13,725 bases of DNA, from the NCBI GenBank assembly GCA_044233795.1, contig JBIIJL010000059.1, forward strand, positions 1-13,725. Reading direction: 5' to 3'. This stretch comes from JBIIJL01 sp044233795 (GTDB lineage Bacteria; Pseudomonadota; Gammaproteobacteria; Legionellales; Legionellaceae). The notes under the pieces are model-generated. The model did not search any database. It worked only from the letters and a program-made list of their open reading frames with translations, and was not told the DNA's origin. Positions 8,316 to 13,725 of this stretch are shown piece after piece (positions within the stretch are counted from its first letter, which is position 1; each line of letters begins with the position of its first letter). The position numbers were made by a program, and so were the translations under genes.

Positions 8316-8792
8316 TTATTCTTGTCTTTGAAATGCAGAAACCACAACCCGTGGAACAAATCCTGAGATGTCTCCACCAAGAAGTGCCACTTCCCTTACT
8401 AAAGTTGAAGAAACAAACATCGAATCTTCTGATGGGGTGAGGAAAACAGTCTCAATATCAGGCGATAACTTACAATTCATGCGCGCCAATTGAAACTCAT
8501 ACTCAAAGTCAGATACAGCACGCAAACCGCGTAGAATAATGTTTGCACCCTCATTTTTGGCAAAATCAACCAATAGTGCGTTAAATGGTTTAACAGTTAC
8601 TCGAGCTAAATGCCTCACACTTTGTTGAACAAGCTCAAGTCGCTGAGTCAATGGGAAAAAAGGTTTTTTACTATCATTGGTTGCAACGGCAACAACAAGC
8701 TCCTGAAATAATTTAGCACCTCGGGTAATGATATCCATATGCCCATTGGTGATGGGATCAAATGTGCCGGGATAAATCACTTTTTGCTTCAT
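8316..8792 (-). CDS. coaD: Phosphopantetheine adenylyltransferase, 158 aa
   Basis: Fourth step of coenzyme A synthesis: ATP plus 4'-phosphopantetheine gives dephospho-CoA and pyrophosphate, in the cytoplasm. The protein starts MKQKVIYPGTFDPITNGH, with the nucleotidyltransferase TxGH motif TNGH at residues 15-18; ILRGLRAVSDFEYE (86-99) and VSSTLVRE (127-134) are the other CoaD signatures. The start at 8792 gives the usual length (E. coli 159). The frame is open upstream to 8894, with other ATGs at 8798 and 8813, but none has a clear Shine-Dalgarno and the extra residues are not conserved in the family; extending to 8894 would overlap lolB. ggt follows after 18 bases; lolB is divergent. Confidence 0.95.
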   Translation of the reverse strand: MKQKVIYPGTFDPITNGHMDIITRGAKLFQELVVAVATNDSKKPFFPLTQRLELVQQSVRHLARVTVKPFNALLVDFAKNEGANIILRGLRAVSDFEYEFQLARMNCKLSPDIETVFLTPSEDSMFVSSTLVREVALLGGDISGFVPRVVVSAFQRQE

Positions 8793-8887
8793 AGTCATAT
8801 AGATAGATTGCATGAGTTCGAAGTCTAGCGTATTGTTGATGTGAAAACTATATTTTAGATCCTTAAACGTAGCGTTGGGGCTTCTTG

Positions 8888-9511
8888 ATGACATTTTTAA
8901 AAAAAATTTGTTTTATTTCGATTCTAATTACTACAGCCTGCACCACAACCAAACCACCTCAAGAGCTCTCGGTAAATAATAATCTCGGCACACAAACTGC
9001 CTCGACCTCATCCGAAATCAATGCCAGAAAAAATGCGAGTTCAATCACCTCCTGGGAAATGTCAGGGGCAATTGCCGCGAAAAACCAACAAAAAGGATGG
9101 TCCGCCTCAATTAACTGGATTCAATACAACAGCAATCAGTACCAAATTAGACTCATGGGCCCCCTGGGAGGGAGTACCATCATCATTGAGAAGAAAGGTA
9201 GTCACATCATCTATCGAGATGGATCAAAAAGCATTGCCTCAACAAATGCGGAGGAACTATTACAAAAACAAACAGGGGTTAGATTGCCCGTTCGAAATTT
9301 GTTCTACTGGGTACGAGGTCTGCCCGCGCCCGGACAGTTTGAGTCATACAGCTACGATGCAGCGCACCATTTAAATCATCTGAAACAATCAGGTTTCAAC
9401 ATTACTTGCTCTGATTATACCTACGAGAAATCGGTGATGCTCCCACAAAAAGTGATTGTGCAAGGTAATGGCGTGATTGTAAAATTAATCATTAGAAAAT
9501 GGAATATATAG
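8888..9511 (+). CDS. lolB: Outer-membrane lipoprotein insertion protein LolB, 207 aa
   Basis: LolB is the outer-membrane receptor that takes lipoproteins from the LolA chaperone and inserts them into the outer membrane; it is itself a lipoprotein. The N-terminus is a lipoprotein signal peptide (KK, then ICFISILITTAC) with the acylated Cys18; the lipobox TTAC is slightly unusual, with Thr at -3. Family marks: WEMSGAIAAKN (56-66), KGWSASINW (69-77), MGPLGG (90-95), where Leu93 matches the loop leucine needed by E. coli LolB (mature Leu68), and LPVRNLFYWVRGLPAPG (133-149). Length equals E. coli LolB. ATG 8888 is chosen over an in-frame TTG at 8885. The ribosome binding site (GGGG at 8877-8880) is weak. 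In many relatives ispE follows; here tRNA-Gln comes next. Confidence 0.93.
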   Translation: MTFLKKICFISILITTACTTTKPPQELSVNNNLGTQTASTSSEINARKNASSITSWEMSGAIAAKNQQKGWSASINWIQYNSNQYQIRLMGPLGGSTIIIEKKGSHIIYRDGSKSIASTNAEELLQKQTGVRLPVRNLFYWVRGLPAPGQFESYSYDAAHHLNHLKQSGFNITCSDYTYEKSVMLPQKVIVQGNGVIVKLIIRKWNI

Positions 9512-9527
9512 CACCATAACACTCAAT

Positions 9528-9545
9528 AAAGGATGCCTTTTTTTT
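9528..9545 (+). terminator. Short hairpin with T-run after lolB
   Basis: AAAGG-ATG-CCTTT followed directly by TTTTT, 16 bases past the lolB stop. The stem is only 5 bp with a 3-base loop, so it is a weak rho-independent terminator at best, but position and T-run fit. It would separate lolB from the tRNA-Gln/prs transcript. Confidence 0.45.
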
Positions 9546-9556
9546 ATATAGTGCCG

Positions 9557-9585
9557 TTGACAATCTCAGTAAATCGCTGCAAAAT
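9557..9585 (+). promoter_or_regulatory. Promoter for tRNA-Gln (and probably prs)
   Basis: A perfect -35 TTGACA (9557-9562), a 17-base spacer and CAAAAT (9580-9585, 4 of 6 match). Transcription would start near 9592, giving a leader of about 56 bases to be trimmed from the tRNA 5' end. No good promoter is seen between the tRNA and prs, so this one may drive both. Confidence 0.55.
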
Positions 9586-9647
9586 ATGCACCAATTCGCC
9601 GGCATAAAATTTGCAAGTGGATAAAACAGTTAAGAATCACCAAATAT

Positions 9648-9722
9648 TGGGGTGTCGCCAAGTGGTAAGGCACAGGGTTTTGATCCCTGCATTCCTAGGT
9701 TCGAATCCTAGCACCCCAGCCA
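9648..9722 (+). tRNA. tRNA-Gln (anticodon UUG)
   Basis: 75 bases including an encoded CCA. The acceptor stem pairs TGGGGTG with CACCCCA; the anticodon stem CAGGG/CCCTG (9673-9677, 9685-9689) holds loop TTTTGAT with anticodon TTG at 9680-9682; the T arm has CCTAG-GTTCGAAT-CTAGG form. The sequence is very close to E. coli tRNA-Gln(UUG). It reads CAA codons, and CAG by wobble. It lies upstream of prs, as in Pseudomonas-type gene order. Confidence 0.97.
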
Positions 9723-9749
9723 AACACTTGTTGATTCAAGTAAACAGAC

Positions 9750-9825
9750 AGCAGAAGATATCCGTAAAGACAGCGTTCTCCGGAATCAAATAACAACAAT
9801 AACATCTTACTGGCTGTCTTCTGCT
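9750..9825 (+). repeat. Inverted repeat in the prs leader
   Basis: AGCAGAAGA (9750-9758) and TCTTCTGCT (9817-9825) are perfect 9-bp complementary arms 58 bases apart, in the 147-base stretch between tRNA-Gln and prs. If transcribed they could pair in the prs mRNA leader and enclose a smaller fold around 9761-9816, or mark a processing site for release of the tRNA. There is no T-run, so it is not a terminator. No further gene is seen in this stretch. Confidence 0.4.
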
Positions 9826-9869
9826 ATGTGTTTAATTACCTGATTCATATCACACGAAGGTGTACACAC

Positions 9870-10817
9870 ATGTCAACAATGATGATTTTCAACGGGAATG
9901 CAACACCCGATCTAGCACACAAAATTTCTTCCCATCTGAACGTTTCAATTGGAAAGGCTAATGTTGGTACCTTTAGCGATGGTGAAACCATGGTTGAGAT
10001 CCTAGAAAATGTTCGCGGCATGGACGTTTTTGTCGTTCAATCGACTTGTGCACCAGCAAATAACAACTTAATGGAATTGCTAACGATATCTGATGCCTTA
10101 AGGCGTTCATCTGCTGCGCGCATAACAGCCGTCGTTCCCTATTTTGGATATGCCCGCCAAGATAGACGTGTACGATCAGCACGTGTACCCATTACAGCAA
10201 AAGTCGTCGCAGATATGATGGCCTCTGTTGGTATCTGTCGTGTTCTTACCGTTGATTTGCATGCCGACCAAATTCAAGGTTTTTTTTACATGCCAGTTGA
10301 CAACGTCTATTCAACACCGATTATGCTGCAGGACATAAAGCAACAAGCATTTAATCACCTCATGGTTGTTTCACCTGATGTGGGAGGGGTGGTCCGCGCA
10401 AGAGCAATGGCTAAACGTCTCAATGATGCGGAGTTGTCTATTATCGACAAGCGTCGCAGTGGACCTAACAAATCTGAAGTGATGCACATCATAGGCGATC
10501 CTAACGATAGAAACTGTATTATCATCGATGATATTGTGGATACAGCGGGCACGATGTGTTCAGCAGCTAATGCGCTAAAACAAAGTGGGGCAATTAGTGT
10601 TCGCGCGTACATTACCCACCCAGTCCTCTCAGGACCAGCAATTGAGAATATTGAACGCTCAGCACTGGACGAAATTGTCGTGACTGATACCATCCCGCTA
10701 AGTGCTAAAGCACAGCAATGTAAAAAAATTAGAGTCATCAGCCTCGCTGACATTCTTGCGCAAGCAATCAAGCGCGTGAATATTGAAGAGTCTGTGAGCT
10801 CCATGTTCCAGGATTAA
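9870..10817 (+). CDS. prs: Ribose-phosphate pyrophosphokinase (PRPP synthase), 315 aa
   Basis: Makes PRPP from ribose 5-phosphate and ATP, the precursor for purines, pyrimidines, NAD, histidine and tryptophan; cytoplasmic, usually a hexamer. The protein is nearly collinear with E. coli Prs and has the same length. Landmarks: FSDGE (35-39), STCAPANNNLMEL (58-70), PYFGYARQDRR (90-100), the flexible-loop/metal region VDLHADQIQGFF with His131, IIDKRR (191-196), and the PRPP-binding loop IDDIVDTAGT (219-228). The start at 9870 is chosen over an in-frame GTG at 9828 because it gives the family N-terminus (MSTMMIFNGNATPDLA) and has GAAGG 9 bases upstream. It is convergent with the calpain-like gene, with only 10 bases between stop codons and no room for a terminator. 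Confidence 0.97.
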   Translation: MSTMMIFNGNATPDLAHKISSHLNVSIGKANVGTFSDGETMVEILENVRGMDVFVVQSTCAPANNNLMELLTISDALRRSSAARITAVVPYFGYARQDRRVRSARVPITAKVVADMMASVGICRVLTVDLHADQIQGFFYMPVDNVYSTPIMLQDIKQQAFNHLMVVSPDVGGVVRARAMAKRLNDAELSIIDKRRSGPNKSEVMHIIGDPNDRNCIIIDDIVDTAGTMCSAANALKQSGAISVRAYITHPVLSGPAIENIERSALDEIVVTDTIPLSAKAQQCKKIRVISLADILAQAIKRVNIEESVSSMFQD

Positions 10818-10827
10818 ACTCACAAAC

Positions 10828-13137
10828 CTATATTGGCCCCGTAGAAAATAGTTTTGCATCTAATCCTTCTGGAACAGTCGCGTCATGGGGAGGGATTGGG
10901 CGGTTAAAAAATCTTCCTTTTCCACCTGTTGGCGCTGATGGTGATGGCACAAAATAATTGTATCTATCACTAGCGCTATCACGAGCGGGAAACAAATTAC
11001 GAATGTAGTTGATACAGTAATTCATAAGATCGTAAAAAATTTGGATCATCTTAGCTAATAGACTTAAATTTGCAGGTGCTACATCTGATTGAGTAAACTT
11101 CTTCCCAAGAACCTCAAGATCGACCCCAGTTAGCAAATCAGTCTCTATGCTCTTGGCAATCTGTCGTATATCAGCAAGTTCTTCTTTTGAAACAACAAGC
11201 TCTGACTGTATTTCAGAAGCTTTGACAAACATAGCGTCAATCTCTTCTCGGTGAACATCCATAAATTGCTTATATTCAGCTCGCTTTTTTAGTAGTTGTT
11301 GGATCTTCTCACGTTTCGCATTTAATGCTACAAGCTCACTTGCATCAATATACACACCTAGATGCGTTAACCAGGCTGCTTGTGTAGAAATCTGAATACA
11401 CTTCGCTTCCAAAAGAGATAATTTTTGAAATAAACTTTCCCAAAACTTGGGTTGGTACACTATCTGCTGATCCAGTCTGTCCAATTGCTTTTCAAGAGAA
11501 TCGAAAATCTCCTGAAACAAAGTGATACCTTGCATACATTGATTTTTAAAACAATAAGACATCATATCAAGTTTTAGTTTTTCCTGACGCATGACTTGAT
11601 TAAAATCATACCCTGCATGGGCTACAATCTTGGCTTTAAGCGCTTGTCGAGCAATTGGATCCTTCAACCATCTTAACTTGAACAGATGATGCGAAGGGTT
11701 ATAAATACTATCGTCATCAGGGTCATCCTCTACGATACGCTTCTGTTCGGCAGCAGTGCTAAGGTTAGATACCACTTCTTGTAAATGAAGTTCCTCTAGT
11801 TCTATGATCTGATGCTCATATTTATCATATTGATGTTTCAATTTACCTAGCTGCTCTAGAGTAATCGAAGGTCTTACATGAAAAGCTTCTACAACCCCTT
11901 CAATAGAATCTATTAACTTTGATCTTTTACTCTCCAACTCAAACAAACGATTCACTGAATGGCTAATGGAAACACGATGAAAATTTAAAAGAAAATCAGA
12001 AAAACTCAGCGTGAATTCCGCGCCATATTTTACTCTCCTATTCCAAGGATTGCGCAATATTACATTATATGACTTAGATGAGGTGGCTTTTTTGGTAACT
12101 GGATCAAAACCATGCTCGTCATGACTATCGACACCAATGATTGTAAATGCGTGATATCCGAAACCTAAGGTTTCTGCTGACCCCGCAGCAATAAGCTGAC
12201 CATGATCGATTGCATCTTTTAAACTATCAAAATAATCAAGTTGTTTTCTCGAATAAAGTTCCGTAGCTGTCTTTATTACCTCACCCGGGAACAACCACGA
12301 GGATATATCTTTAAATACAGAAGCAAGATGATCAGAATCTTCCTGCAAACTATCAGCCGTAGTAAGATTCAACAATTCAAACTTATCGGATCTGTATTCG
12401 CGTTGGCCCATAATGGACTTCTCGTGATCCTCACGCAAACCCATAATCACATAAAATGCGTCATTAGCATTAATACCATAAAATCCTGCTATAGAAGGAT
12501 TTCTCGCCCGGCCAGGAAATTCAACAGACGTTACAGCTGCTTCTAAAACATCCAACCATAGCGCTTTATGACGGCTCATCTGGGTTAAATCTTGTTTGAC
12601 GATCTTTGCTGTATTAATATGAACATACTCAGGCCTTGACGTCTTAGGATTAAAGAGTCTAACCGTAGTTGTACCATCATCATGTTGCCTCATCATGTTA
12701 CGTATAAAATACTTACCATTTGGATGGTTTAAGATCGACTGAATTGCCGCAAGCAGCCCACAACTTCCAATAGAGCCTTGCATAACTTCATTCAATAAGG
12801 GAGAATCTTCTCTTGGAAAAAGGTACTCCGTGCTCAACTGAAAGTGCTCATCAAAAACAAAGGCCTTTGTTGGTTCGTCTATTTCAACTGTATCATAGCG
12901 AGCATCTTCGATGAAGTCTTCACAGTAGATATAAGAGTATTTCGTAATTTGAAACAGTAGCTTACCATCCTTACTGGATGTACTGAGTGGCCGTATTATG
13001 ATAGGAGTGCCTTTAGCAATTATCTCAGATTCATTGACACGAATATCCTCATTCGCTCTGCCTTTTACCCCTGAATAAAAGCGTCTCTGCTCCTTAGCTA
13101 CTTCGCTAAAGTTGATATATAAGTTACCTGTTTTCAT
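10828..13137 (-). CDS. Calpain-like (family C2) cysteine protease with C-terminal helical region, 769 aa; candidate secreted effector
   Basis: Resembles the protease core of eukaryotic calpains. The triad is intact: MQGSIGSCGLLAA with Cys126 (usual form QGxxGDCWxLAA), GYHAFTIIGV with His329, and VILRNPWN with Asn363. ALWLDVLEAAV (192-202) and the LKDAIDHGQLIAAGS segment (306-320) also fit calpain subdomains. Deviations are Asp to Ser125, Trp to Gly127 and NPWG to NPWN. Residues 1-110 precede the core and match nothing I know. Residues about 400-670 are rich in Glu, Lys, Leu and Gln with heptad-like runs (398-456, 543-580, 600-665), probably coiled coil. A hydrophobic stretch lies at 691-715, then a Pro/Gly-rich tail. 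No calcium-binding EF-hand or signal peptide is seen. GGAG is 6 bases before the ATG and a PmrA-type box is 74 bases upstream. Inference: a type IV-secreted effector that cuts or binds host proteins. Confidence 0.8.
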   Translation of the reverse strand: MKTGNLYINFSEVAKEQRRFYSGVKGRANEDIRVNESEIIAKGTPIIIRPLSTSSKDGKLLFQITKYSYIYCEDFIEDARYDTVEIDEPTKAFVFDEHFQLSTEYLFPREDSPLLNEVMQGSIGSCGLLAAIQSILNHPNGKYFIRNMMRQHDDGTTTVRLFNPKTSRPEYVHINTAKIVKQDLTQMSRHKALWLDVLEAAVTSVEFPGRARNPSIAGFYGINANDAFYVIMGLREDHEKSIMGQREYRSDKFELLNLTTADSLQEDSDHLASVFKDISSWLFPGEVIKTATELYSRKQLDYFDSLKDAIDHGQLIAAGSAETLGFGYHAFTIIGVDSHDEHGFDPVTKKATSSKSYNVILRNPWNRRVKYGAEFTLSFSDFLLNFHRVSISHSVNRLFELESKRSKLIDSIEGVVEAFHVRPSITLEQLGKLKHQYDKYEHQIIELEELHLQEVVSNLSTAAEQKRIVEDDPDDDSIYNPSHHLFKLRWLKDPIARQALKAKIVAHAGYDFNQVMRQEKLKLDMMSYCFKNQCMQGITLFQEIFDSLEKQLDRLDQQIVYQPKFWESLFQKLSLLEAKCIQISTQAAWLTHLGVYIDASELVALNAKREKIQQLLKKRAEYKQFMDVHREEIDAMFVKASEIQSELVVSKEELADIRQIAKSIETDLLTGVDLEVLGKKFTQSDVAPANLSLLAKMIQIFYDLMNYCINYIRNLFPARDSASDRYNYFVPSPSAPTGGKGRFFNRPIPPHDATVPEGLDAKLFSTGPI

Positions 13138-13189
13138 TGAGCGCTCCAGACTATATCATGTGATTTTTTTAAGTTAAGTTACCTGTTTT
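13120..13189 (-). repeat. 15-bp direct repeat spanning the calpain-like gene start
   Basis: TAAGTTACCTGTTTT (plus-strand reading) occurs perfectly at 13120-13134, which is codons 2-6 of the calpain-like gene, and at 13175-13189 in its leader. The copies are 55 bases apart start to start, and the 40 bases between them hold the ribosome binding site and start codon. The flanks are not alike, so this is not simply the end of a longer duplication. Confidence 0.85.
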
Positions 13190-13199
13190 TGGTCATGTT

Positions 13200-13227
13200 A
13201 TCATAATTATATTAAGTTAATATTAAG
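13200..13227 (-). promoter_or_regulatory. PmrA-type box and promoter of the calpain-like gene
   Basis: On the minus strand the bases read CTTAAT-N5-CTTAAT (13222-13227 and 13211-13216), a perfect 11-bp-spaced direct repeat identical to the PmrA box form known from Salmonella and fitting the cTTAATatT tandem element of Legionella and Coxiella. Just downstream are -10-like hexamers TATAAT (13206-13211) and TATGAT (13200-13205). The element points toward the calpain-like gene and ends 74 bases before its ATG. PmrA control is inference from the motif; the -10 lies closer to the second half-site than I would expect, so the exact start point is uncertain. Confidence 0.6.
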
Positions 13228-13254
13228 CCGCAGATTCCTGTGCACCACGAAAAC

Positions 13255-13280
13255 TCACCTTCGCTTGTAATTGAAGGTGA
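13255..13280. repeat. Perfect 8-bp inverted repeat upstream of the PmrA-type box
   Basis: TCACCTTC (13255-13262) and GAAGGTGA (13273-13280) flank a 10-base loop. On the minus strand the hairpin is followed by GTTTTCG, a short T-run, so it may end a minus-strand transcript coming from beyond 13283, or be an operator. The area 13138-13676 has no gene I can support; it holds the PmrA-type box, this hairpin, the pair of TTTAGACAT repeats and the hairpin at 13622. Confidence 0.5.
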
Positions 13281-13521
13281 CCGCTAGACGAATCATAGTT
13301 GATCAATTAATTAAATTGCACCAAAACAAGAGTAAGAGTTTCTGATATAGTCAAATGCAACCGAGTGTTACATAAAGTGATTAAGAAAGGTTTTGATTTT
13401 CTGGAGGTGATATCGGATGAAATACCTAAAATCTCAAAGACCGGCATTAAAACTATCAAATACATAAAATATCGCATGGGCCTACTAAGGTATTTACCTA
13501 CTGAAAACATCTACTATAGTT

Positions 13522-13561
13522 TTTAGACATCCTTTGGTAGAGAAATTTATGCTTTAGACAT
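13522..13561. repeat. Pair of TTTAGACAT direct repeats
   Basis: TTTAGACAT occurs at 13522-13530 and 13553-13561, 31 bases apart start to start (about three helical turns), in a non-coding stretch. The spacing would place two bound proteins on the same DNA face. With 9 bases in AT-rich DNA, chance is possible. Confidence 0.35.
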
Positions 13562-13621
13562 AATAAGAGCTTAGCCTTGATTGTCAGTATCGTGGATGAT
13601 GAGTTCTTGTGCATTACACCA

Positions 13622-13655
13622 AGGTCTGTCACAACAGAGAAAAAACGACAGACCT
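13622..13655. terminator. Perfect 9-bp inverted repeat after the gene at the window edge
   Basis: AGGTCTGTC (13622-13630) and GACAGACCT (13647-13655) pair perfectly around a 16-base loop. It lies 21 bases past the stop codon of the minus-strand gene entering from the right edge, where a terminator would be expected. There is no T-run after the stem on either strand (on the minus strand the T6 run lies in the loop), so it may instead be an mRNA-protecting hairpin or an operator. Confidence 0.5.
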
Positions 13656-13676
13656 AACGCGTGTTGAATTAAGCAC

Positions 13677-13725
13677 TTAGTCGCGAGTACCAACGTATTT
13701 ATCATCAAAATAACGACGTAGCTTG
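13677..13725 (-). CDS. C-terminal end of an unidentified gene (runs off window)
   Basis: On the minus strand the last 15 codons before a TAA stop (13677-13679) read KLRRYFDDKYVGTRD. The composition looks like a real protein end, charged and aromatic, and the inverted repeat 21 bases further supports a gene end here. The other two minus-strand frames are less convincing, one having an early stop. Too little is visible to name a family. Confidence 0.45.
   Translation of the reverse strand, partial: KLRRYFDDKYVGTRD

Noticed and set aside
8793..8894. Upstream extension of coaD to give a 192-aa protein
   Set aside because: The extra 34 residues are not part of the CoaD family, would overlap the lolB start, and the shorter form has the standard length and N-terminus.
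9648..9722. tRNA-Gln as an integration site with a downstream element
   Set aside because: The tRNA is followed at once by prs as in related genomes, with no integrase and no repeated tRNA 3' end in the window.
9611..9793. 60-aa open frame across the tRNA-Gln gene
   Set aside because: It reads straight through the tRNA and has no supporting ribosome binding site.
9828..9869. Upstream GTG start for prs, 14 residues longer
   Set aside because: The ATG at 9870 has a good GAAGG site and gives exactly the E. coli length; the extension is not family-like.
10355..10804. 149-aa minus-strand open frame
   Set aside because: It is antisense to the highly conserved prs gene; a shadow of its codon use.
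12241..12546. 101-aa plus-strand open frame
   Set aside because: It lies wholly inside the calpain-like gene on the other strand and has no motif or ribosome binding site; a shadow.
13417..13467. 16-codon ORF (MKYLKSQRPALK...) with GGAGG 9 bases upstream
   Set aside because: Good ribosome binding site, but the peptide is very short and there is no promoter or conservation evidence.
1..13725. CRISPR arrays, insertion sequences or prophage genes
   Set aside because: No regularly spaced repeats, no transposase or integrase frames and no terminal inverted repeats with target duplications were seen.

Overview
The window comes from a gammaproteobacterium with visibly AT-rich DNA. The best guess is a host-associated member of the Legionellales (Legionella, Coxiella, Rickettsiella or Berkiella-like). 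Grounds: gammaproteobacterial LolB, CoaD, Prs and tRNA-Gln; a canonical Smc rather than MukB; a lolB - tRNA-Gln - prs order in which ispE, usual at this place in many gammaproteobacteria, is missing; and a calpain-like protease gene with coiled-coil character preceded by a perfect PmrA-type box, the element that controls many Dot/Icm genes in Legionella and Coxiella. The assignment is inference; there is no 16S rRNA here.

Layout. 1-248 (-): 5' end of smc, cut by the window edge. 422-4012 (+): a very long, divergent phosphoenolpyruvate carboxylase-like protein with several altered active-site residues. 4197-5381 (-): membrane fatty-acid desaturase, convergent with the previous gene across a hairpin. 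5582-6555 (+): small membrane protein and a PlsC-type lysophosphatidic acid acyltransferase, divergent from the desaturase across back-to-back promoters, forming a lipid-metabolism block. 6552-8792 (-): coaD then ggt (gamma-glutamyltransferase), probably one operon; ggt shares its stop-codon bases with plsC. 8888-10817 (+): lolB, tRNA-Gln(UUG) and prs. 10828-13137 (-): the calpain-like protease, only 10 bp from the end of prs. 13138-13676: non-coding, with the PmrA-type box, two strong inverted repeats and short direct repeats. 13677-13725 (-): last codons of an unidentified gene.

Functionally most of the window is housekeeping: chromosome condensation, membrane lipid synthesis and desaturation, CoA synthesis, glutathione breakdown, lipoprotein insertion and PRPP synthesis. 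Two genes stand apart. The PEPC-like protein is about 300 residues longer than a normal PEPC and has lost conserved active-site positions. The calpain-like protein keeps the Cys/His/Asn triad in a eukaryote-type protease core followed by a long helical region. With its PmrA-type promoter element it is the best candidate here for an undescribed secreted effector.
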